Origin: Dermacentor variabilis | Lineage: Eukaryota > Arthropoda > Arachnida > Ixodida > Ixodidae | Assembly (NCBI RefSeq): GCF_050947875.1 | Contig: NC_134572.1 | Span: forward strand, 118,582,709 to 118,646,708 | Reading direction: 5' to 3' | Length of the DNA stretch: 64,000 bases | Part shown: one piece after another, positions 33,993 through 45,059 of the stretch | Layout of the letters: every line of letters begins with the position of its first letter | Numbering within the stretch: position 1 is the first letter of the stretch | Position numbers and translations under genes: made by a program | The notes under the pieces: generated by a model | The model's database searches: none | What the model saw: only the letters and a program-made list of their open reading frames with translations | Told to the model about the DNA's origin: nothing

Positions 33993-34680
33993 CCTATAGT
34001 AACTGCAGCGCACCTTGCCCAGCACGTCCACATCTTGTATGATGCCTGGGTTAGCGCAGAGTATAAAGTCTATTTCATTTCTAATCTCGCTATTTGGGCT
34101 GCTCCACGTCCACTTTCGGCAATCCCGCTTGCGGAAGAAGGTATTCATTATCCGCATATTATTCTGTTCTGCAAACTGTAATAATAACTCTCGCCTACTA
34201 TTCCTAGAACATAGGCGATATTCCCCCACTGACTTGTCTCCAGCCTGCTCCTTGCCTACCTTGGCATTGAAGTCGCCCATCAGTATAGTGTATTTTGTTT
34301 TGACATTAGCCATCGCTGATTCCACGTCTACATAGAAGCTTTCGACTTCCTGGTCACCATGACTGGATGCAGGGGCGTAGACCTGTACAACCTTCAATTT
34401 TTACCTCTTATTAGGTTTCCCAACAAGACCTGCCACCTTCTCGTTAATGCTATAGAATTCCTGTATGTTACCAGCTAAATCCTTATTAATCAGGAATCCG
34501 ACTCCTAGTTCTCGTCTCTCCGCTACGCCCCGGTAGCACGGGACGTGCCCGCTTTTTAGCACTGTATATGCTTCTTTTGGCCTCCTAACCTCACTGAGCC
34601 CTATTATATCCGATTTACTGCCCTCTAATTCCTCCAATAGTACTTCTAGATCGCCTCACTAGATAAAGTTCTAGCATTAA
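33993..34680 (-). pseudogene. RTE endonuclease domain (separated 5' part)
   Basis: The minus strand carries SDIIGLSEVRRPKEAYTVLK (QET-equivalent region), GVGFLINKDLAGNIQEF, LKVVQVYAPASSHGDQEVES, YTILMGDFNAKVGKEQAGD (GDFNAKVG catalytic box) and KWTWSSPNSEIRNEIDFIL (the W...NxIDFI box), ending LGKVRCSYYR at the junction, where the SDHR motif is SYYR. A frameshift sits at about 34400. The SDH histidine is lost. Downstream RT is at 26430-28400. Confidence 0.85.
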
Positions 34681-34726
34681 ACGTTGCCAGGTTCAGATTT
34701 TAATGGCGGCCTGTCCGGACCCAGAC

Positions 34727-34768
34727 ATTCTTAGCACCCTCTGCTGCATCATAGAGAGTGCTAAGAAT
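34727..34768. repeat. 16-bp imperfect inverted repeat at the RTE 5' end
   Basis: Left arm 34727-34742 (attcttagcaccctct) pairs with 34753-34768 with one mismatch and a 10-nt loop. The left arm belongs to the conserved RTE 5' end; the right arm is not in the other RTE copy. A second, weaker foldback follows (about 34769-34803). Confidence 0.75.
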
Positions 34769-34971
34769 TTATTTTATCCACGGTTGGTTTCCACCCGTGA
34801 ATAAAAAAGTTTTGTTAGTAATAACAGTATGCCTTACAGTGTGAATTACACTTGTCCAGTAAAGCGGCCGTTTACGAACTGCGCAAGCGTCTGAAGCAGT
34901 GGTAGGTGCTGGATTACAGATATCGTTGCTCTGTATAGCGCATGGTCTAAGCATGCGACATCAATGTTTAT

Positions 34972-35895
34972 ACGAGGGTTGATCCAGAAATAAGGTTCCC
35001 ATCAATTTTTGAAATATATGACAATGTTTATTCTCATAGAAATTTACATATTTGGAAAGATGAAACTTTGCTCTATTTTTCTACAAAATCTCCATCCTTT
35101 TCTACGCATTTTTGTAGACGGTGCTCCTATCTCTGTATCCCAATGTCGTAGAACTCCGCCACCAACGCGTTGGGGAAGCGTTTCAGCTCTTCTTTGACTT
35201 CATCGTCGCTCCGGAAGCGTTGGCCACTCAAATGTTCCTTTAATTTGGGGAACAAATGATAATCACTAGGCGTGGGACTGTACGGTGGGTGGGGCATGAC
35301 AGTCCATCCAGAGTCTGTCAAAAGTCCCTGGGTTTGACGGGAGGCTCACGTGAGGCCGGGCGTTGTCGTGAAGCAGCGTTACATCGGCTGCCAGTCGTCC
35401 TTGTCGGCGGTTCTGGATAGCTCGCCTGAGTTTTCTTAGTGTTGCACAATAACTGTCTGATTTGATTGTTGTGCGACGTTCCATGAAATTGATCAGCAGT
35501 ATCCCTTCAGGATCCCCCAAAACACTGGCCATGACTTTGCCAGCAGCAGAAGTTTGTTTGAACCTCTTTGAGACGGGTGACTCTGGGTGACGCCACTGTT
35601 CGGATTTTTGTTTCGTTTCGGGAATGAATTGAAGCACCTACGTGTCGTCTCCCGTAACGATGGAGTCCAACAATCCTTTTTTATCTTCTTGACACTTTTG
35701 AAGAAACTGGTGAGCACAGTCAAGGCGCTTCTCTTTGTGGTCTGATGTCAATAGCCGCGGTACCCATCGAGCACAACTCTTGTGATACCTCAATTTTTCA
35801 GTTTCTTGATGCTTATAGCCTTACGGCTAGTGTATCTGAGCTGTGTGGATGCTATTGAAGCAGATCTTAACGCTTCCTCACTTGTACGTTCCATC
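34972..35895 (-). mobile_element. mariner-type DNA transposon, partial
   Basis: The 3' terminus at about 34972 begins tacgagggttgatccagaa, a mariner-like terminal repeat. The transposase coding part follows on the minus strand to about 35895. No matching terminus was found on the right, so the element is truncated at its 5' side. Confidence 0.8.
35115..35890 (-). pseudogene. mariner transposase, catalytic domain (broken)
   Basis: From the right: VPRLLTSDHKEKRLDCAHQF, then (frameshift near 35640) VLQFIPETKQKSEQWRHPES, MASVLGDPEGILLINFMERR, ADVTLLHDNARPHVS (second catalytic Asp, HDNARPH) and HPPYSPTPSDYHLFPKLKEH (third Asp, SDYHLF). This is the D,D34D signature of mariner transposases. The first Asp (TGDDTWV) is readable only across the frame break near 35640-35660. 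The N-terminal paired-type DNA-binding domain is missing. Confidence 0.8.
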
Positions 35896-36129
35896 CAAGG
35901 TTCTTTCCCATAAACAAAGGCGGCATAAATGTTGGTTTACAAAAAAATTAAAATATTTTTAAACAGAAGGAAGTGCTTATACCAGCGTCATAACGACAGT
36001 CGAAAAACACTGATCATCGACAATCTAAAGCAGTTGGGTAGTCTAATCTCGAAAATTACAATGACGTAGAACAGTTTCTTTGAAACATAAGAGTCACTTC
36101 TGAAAGAGAGACACAAATAGTTATGAAAA

Positions 36130-37080
36130 CTGGTGAAAAGAAAGGGCAGAGATGAAGTTGGGATTCCACCCTTAACGCTTGAGAACGTAACTATAAGCGA
36201 CGATGGTGAAAAAGCGAACTCCTTCAACGATTATTTTGTGTCCGTTTTTTCTATCTCTACGCTCAGTCATGCTCCACTCTGCCTGAATAGCTTTAATCGA
36301 GTTCAATCCCATTCCCAGCGTTACTATCGACGACTGCGGCATTATGAGGCTCCTCACAAAACTAAAAACAAACTCTGCGCCTGGCTCTGATGGTATTCCC
36401 AACTATATCCTCAAATCTTGCCATGGCATTCTTCTAAATACTTAACATTACTATTCACGAAATCTCTGAATAACTGTGAGCTGCCTCAAGACTGAAAAAC
36501 TGGTAACATTGTTACCATTAATAAATTAGTAATTAATAAATAGTAAGCTTTACACAGATGATTGTGTTTTATATAGGGAATACGTGGATCACTCGGCCCA
36601 GTCAGCATTACAAAACAATTTGGATTTAATTTATTGCCGGCTCCAAAAATGGAAGATGCCCTTAAGTAGTAGCAAATGTAAGCGCATCCGCTTTACTCGC
36701 GAACGTGTACCACTTAGCACACTCTCTTTTTACCTAAGCAACCAATCATCGAAAAATTGAACAAAGCCACGTACTTGGGTGCAACTTTTTCGTCAAATCT
36801 AACCTGAAATGAACACGATCATGACATAACACTTAGGGCAGGGGGCGCTCTTAATTTTATTGAAATAAACTTTAAGCATGAACCACTTATATGGTGAGAC
36901 AGTTGCTCTACTTTACCAACTTCCGCCCTATTCTGGAATACACGTGGGCTATGTGGGATCCACATGCCCAAATACTAATGAACAGTATCGAAGCCATTCA
37001 AAACCGTGTTGCGCGTTTCGTGACTAGAAAATATTCTATGCCAAGCAGCATTAAGAACTATAAACGTAGCCCAAATGGCG
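36130..37080 (+). pseudogene. CR1/L2-like LINE RT fragment
   Basis: Plus-strand pieces: KANSFNDYFVSVFS (linker), TNSAPGSDGIPNYILKS (start of fingers), a gap, then FTDDCVLYREYVDHSAQSAL (the YADD box as FTDD), CRLQKWKMPLSSSKCKRIRF and LLYFTNFRPILEYTWAMWDP followed by NSIEAIQNRVARFVTRKYS. The part carrying the first Asp box and GxPQG is deleted (about 36490-36550). Dead remnant, ending where the opposed I-group tail starts at about 37085. Confidence 0.7.
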
Positions 37081-37084
37081 ATGA

Positions 37085-38290
37085 GCTCGCTACACGTCGT
37101 AAATGGAATGGAAAAACTTTATTTCTCTATATCTCAGAGAGATTGGCGGTGGGCCATTGTCTTCATGTTTTGAGTCCTGGCCGCTTCACAAGGTCGGCGC
37201 CCCTATTCCAGGGCACCGCTGAGTCTTGCTGCCTCGCAGGCGTGCTGCACAATTGCCCGTTGGGCTGCGAGCTCGCTGCTGGTGAGCAGACCATCCCATT
37301 GTTCCGCACTTGGGTTATTTACTTTATGGAATGCGAAATTACGCTTGCATGCCCACGTGATGTGGTATAACGTGGGGGTTGTTCCGCACCACGGACATGT
37401 ATCCCTGTACTGGGTAGGGAACATTTTGTGTAATGTGTGCAGGTTGAAGAACGTGCCTGCTTGCAGTCTTCGCCAGCTTACTGCCTCATGTTGTGTGAGC
37501 GATGTGTGGGGTGGGGGGTATTTAAGTCTCCTTCCTCTGTAGTGGTTAAGTATTTCTGCATACGTCGGCTCCACCGTTAAGGGGGCCTCTATAGGGTTTC
37601 CGACTGCCCTGCTCGATGCGTGAGTTCGCGAACTAGGCGGTCCACCCTTGAGTTGCCCTCTATCCCGGTGTGTGCCGGTATCCAGAAGATCCTATGTTTT
37701 ATCTTTTTGTTAGGAGGCTCTGTTTTGAGGAGGATTCTCAGTGCTTCCTTACTAACTCTGCCTTGTGTGTAGTTCCTGCAGTTGCTTTGGAGTCCGTTAG
37801 AATTATCAGAGATTTGTTCCTGCGGTAACCTTCAGCCGCCGCTGGAGCTACGGCGACCTCCTCCCCCTCCGTTACCGTGCAGTTTCTCAGGGTCGCGCAG
37901 CTAATTGGTTCTCCCGTGTGGTTTACCACTGCTGCCGCGACTCTGAACATTCTAGTGTTGCGGTCCCATGGGTATACGGCCGCGTCTGTGTATACTGTGT
38001 TTTCTAGTGCGGCTAGGTTTCGTTTCACGAAATCTGCTCGTGCCTGCCTTCTGGCGGCGTGGAGATTCGGGTCCATGTTTCTCGGTAGGGGGCTAACCTC
38101 CAGTGTCTGGCGAACGCTGTCTGGGATGCTAGCAGCCCGATCCTCTATTCCGTCTGTGTTATGCCCTATTCTTTTTAGGAGCTTGCGGCCGGTGGCAGTC
38201 TGCTGGAGTCGTAAACATTTTCGCCTCATATTCATTAGAAGTATTTTATTGAATTGACCTGTACTCGATAAAGAAATATCTGCAATAACC
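37085..38290 (-). pseudogene. I-group LINE 3' end (RNase H and C-terminal tail)
   Basis: The 3' terminus at 37085-37120 reads aataaagtttttccattcc on the minus strand. Coding: LENTVYTDAAVYPWDRNTRM (RNase H first Asp box), TEGEEVAVAPAAAEGYRR (Glu), SLIILTDSKATAGTTHKAEL (third Asp box), then after a break the tail TYAEILNHYRGRRLKYPPPH and CPWCGTTPTLYHITWACKRN with a zinc-like C..C...H...C motif. 5' truncated near 38290. RNase H residues are recognisable but stops separate them. Confidence 0.75.
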
Positions 38291-38889
38291 AACTCACTTG
38301 TCAAAACGCAACGACCACCCCTGAAAGATAAAAAAAAAACTTGCACGCACAACTACAGACCGGAAATCTTTTTTTTTTTCCACAGTGCAATTCGCGGCGC
38401 ACCGACGTCTTGCTGCAGTATCAGGCAACAAATTTTTATATCTTCTGTGTCACCATTTGTAGATTGCATTGTAGCCTATAGAGCTTTCTTTGTGTGTTTG
38501 TTTGCTTTCATGCGCTCCACACGCAAATGTTATTTATGCCATTTTTTACATGCCATAATCAGTGTATGTTGCGTTTTTGCTCAGCATCTTACTAGCGCTG
38601 TTATTGTATTCTCATAATTATTTGCTTGGGTACCTCTAGGATGGGTTTCACATGACCTTTACTTGTCTGTACCCGTCACTTAATTGTATAGTTTCCGCGT
38701 TTTCTTTGGCATGATAATTGTGCCGGCTGTGCTAGTGGTGATGCAAGGAGCCCGGCGGCGGTCACGCGCGCCACTTTCTCAGCTGTGACTGGTTCACCTG
38801 TTCGGCGACAGAACAGCCACGCAGCTACCCCAGTCACGAAGACGCGGTGATGTGCGCAAAGAGACGCTTCGCTTTTAATAAGTGAACTT
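38291..38889. other. No gene recognised
   Basis: AT-rich DNA between two LINEs. Its right end carries the left copy of the 13-bp target duplication of the next element. Confidence 0.4.
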
Positions 38890-39341
38890 GCCGGCTGACT
38901 GATGATGATGATGATGTATTGGGTTTTATGGCGCAAGGGCCAGGAATGGCCAAAGAGCGCCATGTCTGTGGTAGTGGGTGTGCAGTGTAACTATGACTAC
39001 TATGAAATTGGTGTGACCTGGCTGAATAGGGGCCTTAAAATATAAGCTCTCAAGTGCGTAAAATCTGTGTAATAAAATTATGGCGATGACATATGACTTG
39101 TACTATGAACATTTCGATGCATATCAAAAGAATGATACGATAGGTAAAATATATCAGATTATAAGAAATGCTAGAGCACTACTGCCTCCTTAGAGCCCTT
39201 GAAAACACAAGGGCCTGGAGGCATGTGCTATACAAAACAATTATCGCAGTGGCATCCTCCGGAGAGAGGAGGCGCTACGAATGCATGGGACTAATAACAT
39301 GTAAGGCCACATCTCTCAGAAAACCTAGGACTGTGTCTGTA

Positions 39342-42300
39342 TTAAAAAGCGGTTTTGGACCAAGAAACATCGCAGGATGAAGGGGAATGTGCTGTTGGTA
39401 TATCTAAGGAAAAATGTCTCTTTCTCTCAGATTCGGCTTCCCGACACTCCAGGAGGACGTGGAGTACGGTCAGCCTCTCCCCGCATCTACCACAGGTTGG
39501 AGGCTCACTTCCGGTGAGTAGAAAGTTATGGGTGCCAAATGTGTGTCCTGTTCTTAGACGACAGAATAGGACATCTGTTCGGTGCGATTTGGTAGTAGAG
39601 GGCCAGAATCCTAACTGTGGCTTTATCAGGTGGAGCTTATTATCCGTTTCCGCGTCCCACATGTGTTGCCAGTGGGCTCGCAGCTTCCTTCGCAAGAAAG
39701 GCCTCAGATCGGTGACAGGCACCTCAGCGGTAGGGTTAGCGGCTCGCGATGCGATCGACGTGGCCATCTCGTCCGCCAGAACGTTGCCTTCAATTCCCCT
39801 ATGGCCAGGTACCCAGCATATTATGATATGCTGCTTAGATGAGTACGCTTTACACAAGACGGAATAGAGTTCATTAAATACGGGATGTTTATGTTTGCTG
39901 AATGTGATTAAGGCCTTCACGACGCTTAGGGAGTCTGTATAGATCGCTGCTTTTGGAAGTTTCGATTTTCTTATATGCTTCACAGCAGAGAGTAATGCGT
40001 AGGCCTCGGCCGTAAATATGCTTGTTTCCGGATGCAGTACGTCGGATTCCGAGAAGGATGGGCCGACGGCTGCATAGGATACCCCGGCATTTGACTTCGA
40101 AGCGTCTGTGTAGAACTCTGCACAGGAATGCTTGTGCTGGAGTTCTAGGAAATGCATTCTGATTTCGGCCTCAGGAGCGTGCTTTGTAACTTGAATGAAA
40201 GATGTGTCGCATTGTATCAGCTGCCACTCCCAAGGAGGTAGCAGCTTGGCTGGATGCATTAGGCGAAGCTCGAGGAGTGGAACATGCATTTCTTCACTAA
40301 GCTCCCTCACACGCAGCGAGAAAGGCTGTCTTACGGAGGGACGATTGCGGAGGAGTGTAGCATATGTCATGTCATTAACGGTATTAAAACACGGATGTTG
40401 AGGGTTTGAGTGGACTTTCAGAAAATATGTTTGGCTGATGTATGTTCTCTGCAGACGAAGTGACCACTCATTTGATTCTACATTTAGACTTTGTATGGGA
40501 CTCGTTCTGAAAGCACCAGTGGCCAGTCGGATTCCTAGATGGTGGACTGGGTCTAGCATCTTTAGCGCGCTCTGGGCGGCAGAGTTATATACTACAGCAC
40601 CATAATCCAATCGAGACCGAATTAGGCTCTTGTATAGGTTCATTAAACACTTCCTGTCACTACCCCATGTAGTCTGGGATAGAAGTTTCATTAAGTTCAT
40701 TGTTTTTAGACATTTTTCTTTCAGATATTTAATGTGTGGAATGAAAGTAAGTCTGTAGTCAAGTATGATACCTAGGAATTTGTGCTCTTTGCTGACAGGT
40801 ATTCGTTGTCCACACAGTTCTAAGGAAGGATCCGGAACCGGGCCTCTCTTTCTAGTAAAGAGAACACAAGAGCTTTTGTTAGGATTGATCTTAAATCCAT
40901 TCTTGTCTGCCCACATTGAGACTTTGTTCAGGCCATGCTGTACCTGTCTCTCGCACACTGCGAGGTTACAGGATTTGAAAGCTATTTGTATGTCGTCCAC
41001 GTAGACAGAATAAAAGATTGCCGGTGGTAATGAAGCGCGAAGCGTGTTCATCTTCACGATGAAGAGTGTGCAGCTGAGCACGCCTCCTTGGGGTACACCC
41101 GTTTCTTGCGTAAAAGGACGCGGAAGTACATTACCGACTTTTACCCGGAAAGTACGAGTGGACAGATAGCTTTCTATTAGGTTTAGCATATTACCATGGA
41201 TGCCCATTTCTGACAAGTCTCTTAAGATTCCGTAACGCCACGTCGTATCGTACGCCTTCTCCATATCGAGGAATATGGATAAGAAGAATTGTTTGTGTAC
41301 AAATGCGTCCCGGATATTTGCTTCTACACGTACAAGATGGTCAGTTGTGGAGCGCCCTTCTCGGAAGCCGCACTGATAGGGATCAAGGATTTTGCTCAGT
41401 TCAAGGAAATGAATGAGTCGCCGATTAATCATTTTTTCAAACACCTTACAAATGCAACTTGTGAGGGCTATTGGGCGGTAACTTGCCACTGAGGAGGGGT
41501 CCTTGCCTTGTTTCAATACAGGGACCACAATGGCTTCCTTCCATGCGGTTGGAAGGTACCCTGCATCCCAAATGGTGTTGAAAAGTGTGAGTAGTGTAAC
41601 CTGCGTGTCATTGTGTAAGTTTTTGAGCATTTCGTACATGATTCTATCAGATCCTGGTGCGGAGCTGTTGCATGCGCTCAAGGCAGCTCTCAATTCGGCA
41701 ATACAAAAAGGACGGTTGTAAGGCTCATCCTCTCGACCTTTTCTTGTTAATGGCTTACGTTCTTCTGTTTGTTTGTATTTGAGAAGGGATGGTGTATAAT
41801 TTGTTGGACTTGACACGCTCTCAAAATATTCCCCAAGTGAGTCTGCCTGGTCTTGCAGTGTATCGCCCTGTGTGTTTACCAGGGGGAGTGAATATGTTTG
41901 CCGCCCTCTAATCCTATTAACTCTGTTCCAGGCTTTGGCCTCATCCCTAAACGAGTTAATACTCGATAGAAACTTGTGCCAGCTTTCTCTTCTGGCCTGT
42001 CGGCGGGTTCGCCTGCCTTGGGACTTTATTTTTTTAAAGTTCATAAGATTATCTGCAGTGGGAGAAGAGCGTAGCAACCCCCACGCCTTGTTCTGATTCT
42101 TACGGGCGATCCTACATTCGCTGTTCCACCACGGTACACGTCGTTTGCATGCCAGACCACTCACTTCGGATATGCATTTTGATGCGGCATCTATTATGAA
42201 TGATGTAAGATACTCTACAGCAGCATCAATTTCTAAAGAAGACATGTCGGCCCATGAGATGTTAGTGAGAGTTCGAAATTTCTGCCAGTCGGCTGTGTCT

Positions 42301-42994
42301 ATCTTCCACCTAGGAGCTTGTGGAGGATATTCGTTTTCTTTAGATGTTCTTATCAGTATAGGGAAGTGGTCGCTCCCTTAAGGATTGGTCGTGACTTCCC
42401 ATTCGAGGTCGGGCAGTATGGACGGGGAAACTATGCTAAGATCTATTGAAGAAAAGGTTCTGTTTGCTAGGGAGTAATACGTGGGTTCCTTCTTATTCAG
42501 CAAGCACGCACCTGAAGAAAAAAGGAACTGTTCAACAAGACGACCTCGCGCGTCTGTACGAGAGTCGCCCCACAGGGAGCTGTGCGCATTGAAATCGCGA
42601 AGAACAACATAAGGTTCTGGCAATTGATCTATAAAGGATTGGAATTCATGTTTCGTTAATTTGTAGTGTGGGGGTACGTGAAGCGAGCAAATGGTGACGA
42701 GTTTATTTAGAAGAACAGCTCGAACCGCCACTGCTTCAAGGGGCGTTTGTAGCTGTGAATGCTGACAGGAAATATTTTATGAATAAAAATGGCAACACCG
42801 CCTGATGATACGACAGCATCATTGCGATCTTTGCGGAACTTGACATAAGGTCGGAGAAAGTTTGTGTGTTGTGGTTTTAAGTGTGTTTCTTGTAGACACA
42901 GCACTTTTGGATTGTGTTTTTGGATAAGCTCTTGCACGTCCTCAAGGCTCCTAAGAAGACCTCTAACGTTCCATTGAATAATTTGTGTATCCAT
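39342..42994 (-). pseudogene. I-group LINE ORF2 (endonuclease-RT-RNase H), two lesions
   Basis: About 1,217 codons from the Met at 42994. Endonuclease: IIQWNVRGLLRSLEDVQELI, VLCLQETHLKPQH, then a frameshift at about 42710-42730, VVLRDFNAHSSLWGDSRT (R replaces G of GDFN), and a TAA at 42378-42380 directly before GSDHFP. The remaining 967 codons are open: RT with SYRPIALTSCICKVFEKMIN, FLSIFLDMEKAYDTTWRYGI, GVPQGGVLSCTLF, FYSVYVDDIQIAF (YVDD) and KINPNKSSCVLFTRK; then RNase H with CAEFYTDASKSNAGVSY, FTAEAYALLSAVKHI, AIYTDSLSVVKAL and IICWVPGHRGIEGNVLADEM; and a C-terminal CGRCGERLTVLHVLLEC zinc-like motif. All RNase H catalytic positions look intact. With only two breaks, full-length sister copies are likely to exist. 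Confidence 0.9.
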
Positions 42995-43040
42995 ATTGAA
43001 AGTAAATAAGTGCTGTGTGTATGGAAACGGAGGTGATGCC

Positions 43041-44336
43041 TTAGGTTACAGAGCTCTTTCGAGGCCCTGTAACGGGGGTTCTGCCCTTTCTGGAGCGTTC
43101 GAGTGAGCCTCGCCGCTCCTTAGGCGCTTGATGCGCCTTGGGAATAGGTGTAGTGTCCATTGCCTCTTGTGAGGCGCCGGACACGTGCTCTTGCGAGCGA
43201 GAATTTACAAGCGAGGGTCCTGCCTTGGGGGGCAAGACCCCTGCACCCACCAGCCCGGAGGTCGATGGGGCTCCCTGGGAAATTTGGTTGCGCCGGCTGT
43301 TGCCAGCGCTGGAAGGGGTCGGGGAGGTTGGGGCAGCCTCGGCTGCGCCCACCTTCGTTGTGGGTGGTCCTGTCTGGTGGGTTGACGGAGCAGCGCTCCC
43401 TGCAACCGCCGCGGGGGCAGATGGCGTAACTGCCGGCTCACTGCCTGTGGGTCGGACAGCCGCCGGAGGCCGTTGTGACGCTGCCCCCTGACGCGCCACA
43501 TCGGCAAAGGTTTTCTTGGGCAGGTACGATACCCGCCTGCGTGCCTCCTTGAATGAGATATTCTCTTTTACTTTGATCGTTACGTTTTCTTTTTCTTTCT
43601 TCCAGGAGGGGCACGACCGCGAGTATGCGGCGTGCTCCCCGTCACAGTTTACACAGTGGAGAGCGTTCTCACAAGTTTCAGAGGTGTGTTCTTGAGCACT
43701 GCATTTTGCACAAGTTTGGCGGCATCGGCAGCTCTGCGAGCTGTGACTGAAGCGCTGGCATTTGAAACATCGGAGTGGGTTTGGCACGTACGGCCTAACA
43801 CGGAGCTTGATGTACCCGGCCTCGATTGATTCGGGCAAGATACTTGATCCAAAAGTAATTATTAGGTGCTTCGTCTGAATCTCTTTACCATCCCGCCTCA
43901 TCTTAATTCTTCTGACATTGATTACATTTTGTTCGCTGAAGCCCTCCAGGAGTTCCGCTTCAGTCAGCTCAAGCAAATCATCATCTGACACAACTCCACG
44001 GGTGGTGTTCATTGTACGGTGCGGGGTTACTGTTATGGGGGTCTCTCCAAATGACACTAGTTGCGGTAGTTTCTCATATTGTTTTACATCGCGGAGCTCC
44101 AAGAGGAGGTCGCCGCTTACCATCCTCGACACCTTGTATCCTGGACCAAAAACATCAGTCAGGGACTTTGAAACAAGGAATGGTGAAATGTTTCGCACTG
44201 CTCTGTTTGGCTTTTCGGAATGAATAACGTGGAAGCGGGGAAAATTCTGGGTTTGGCCTCCAAAAAACTTGAAGACATCTTCGGTGCGCCCTCGTTTCTG
44301 AGGGCGATCAGCAAGGGAGGGGAAAGAAGTTTTCAT
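43041..44336 (-). CDS. I-group LINE ORF1 protein (three CCHC knuckles), intact
   Basis: The frame is open from 44495, but I prefer the Met at 44336 (MKTSFPSLADRPQKRGRTED) because the preceding 53 codons overlap GC-rich 5' UTR that contains a local duplication. This gives 431 residues. A central RNA-binding-like domain is followed by three zinc knuckles at about residues 190-203 (CFKCQRFSHSSQSC), 209-222 (CAKCSAQEHTSETC) and 228-242 (CVNCDGEHAAYSRSC), then a Lys-rich segment and a long Pro/Ala/Ser/Thr-rich tail. It is separated from ORF2 by about 46 nt. Known relatives coat the LINE RNA and carry it to chromatin. No lesion seen. Confidence 0.85.
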   Translation of the reverse strand: MKTSFPSLADRPQKRGRTEDVFKFFGGQTQNFPRFHVIHSEKPNRAVRNISPFLVSKSLTDVFGPGYKVSRMVSGDLLLELRDVKQYEKLPQLVSFGETPITVTPHRTMNTTRGVVSDDDLLELTEAELLEGFSEQNVINVRRIKMRRDGKEIQTKHLIITFGSSILPESIEAGYIKLRVRPYVPNPLRCFKCQRFSHSSQSCRCRQTCAKCSAQEHTSETCENALHCVNCDGEHAAYSRSCPSWKKEKENVTIKVKENISFKEARRRVSYLPKKTFADVARQGAASQRPPAAVRPTGSEPAVTPSAPAAVAGSAAPSTHQTGPPTTKVGAAEAAPTSPTPSSAGNSRRNQISQGAPSTSGLVGAGVLPPKAGPSLVNSRSQEHVSGASQEAMDTTPIPKAHQAPKERRGSLERSRKGRTPVTGPRKSSVT

Positions 44337-44881
44337 GAAAAAATGTATAGATTCGGCAACAGCGCCCACCACGGCCACCACGGAGCCCAACACCGCCCAC
44401 CACGGAGCCCAACGAGGGGACGCGGCAGAGCTTGCATAGAAGTCTGCACGACGCCAGTCGTACGCCGTCACTACAACCAAATATGGTGTACCCAAGGTTG
44501 GATAGCCACACAGGGTTAACCCTTGCCGCCAGGAGAAAGGAAGTAAAAAGAAGAGAGAAGGAGACAGGAAAGGTCAAAAGGTGGGAGATAAAGACGAAGA
44601 TTCGAGGAGGGAGAGACAGGAAAAGGCGACTGCCGATGTCCTCCAGGTGGGTCAGTCTGGAGGTGCCGTCTATGTGAAGCCGAGGCCGAAGAGGTGTGTT
44701 GCCTCCGCCGGGGGGCCTTAAAGGTCCAAACACCCAACATCGGCTCAACCCCCAGGATCCCCTTTTCCCCAGACACGGCTAAGCCGCGCACGGCTACACG
44801 CGGGAGGGTCCAACCCTCGTGTGCTCGGGTTCGTGGTGTCGCAACACACCAAACGCCTGCTGACGCAGACGCCCCTGCGGG
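44337..44881 (-). promoter_or_regulatory. 5' UTR/internal promoter region of the LINE
   Basis: A GC-rich leader of about 540 bp between the 5' target duplication and the ORF1 start. It contains a short duplication (accacggagcccaac, at about 44376 and 44399). I-group LINEs carry an internal downstream promoter in this position; no specific element was identified here. Confidence 0.45.
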
Positions 44882-45059
44882 GCCGGCTGACTGAACCTTA
44901 TATACTTGCAATACGGACGATTATGAATTGCTGAATGTATACAATGCGATTTTGTTGCTTTTGGTGTTCTCTATGGGCCCCTGGCAGGAAGTGTTCCACG
45001 CTTCATTTATTTCGTTGAAAATTACCAAAATTGGTTAACGACATGGCTTCAGATTGCTT

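Larger units (their letters stand above)
26285..34735 (-). mobile_element. RTE-type LINE split by another LINE
   Basis: The RT part is at 26285-28418 and the endonuclease part at 33993-34735, separated by a plus-strand I-group LINE (28419-33992). The 3' end has the TCATCA-type triplet tail (26288-26316). The 5' end shares ggcggcctgtccggaccca and ttcttagcaccctctgctg with the second RTE copy (57495-57545), which defines the family's 5' end. Removing the insertion restores an RTE order of about 2.9 kb. Confidence 0.85.
38903..44881 (-). mobile_element. Nearly intact two-ORF I-group LINE with 13-bp TSD
   Basis: Flanked by identical gccggctgactga at 38890-38902 and 44882-44894, so the inserted body is about 5.98 kb. 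The 3' end (left) is a triplet tail, reading ccaatacatcatcatcatca on the minus strand. The right end is a GC-rich 5' UTR of roughly 540 bp. ORF1 is open throughout; ORF2 has one frameshift and one in-frame stop. This is the best-preserved LINE in the window and probably the most recent LINE insertion. Confidence 0.9.

Noticed and set aside
44337..44495. Start of LINE ORF1 at 44495
   Set aside because: The extra 53 codons lie in GC-rich 5' UTR with a local duplication; the Met at 44336 begins the conserved-looking protein.
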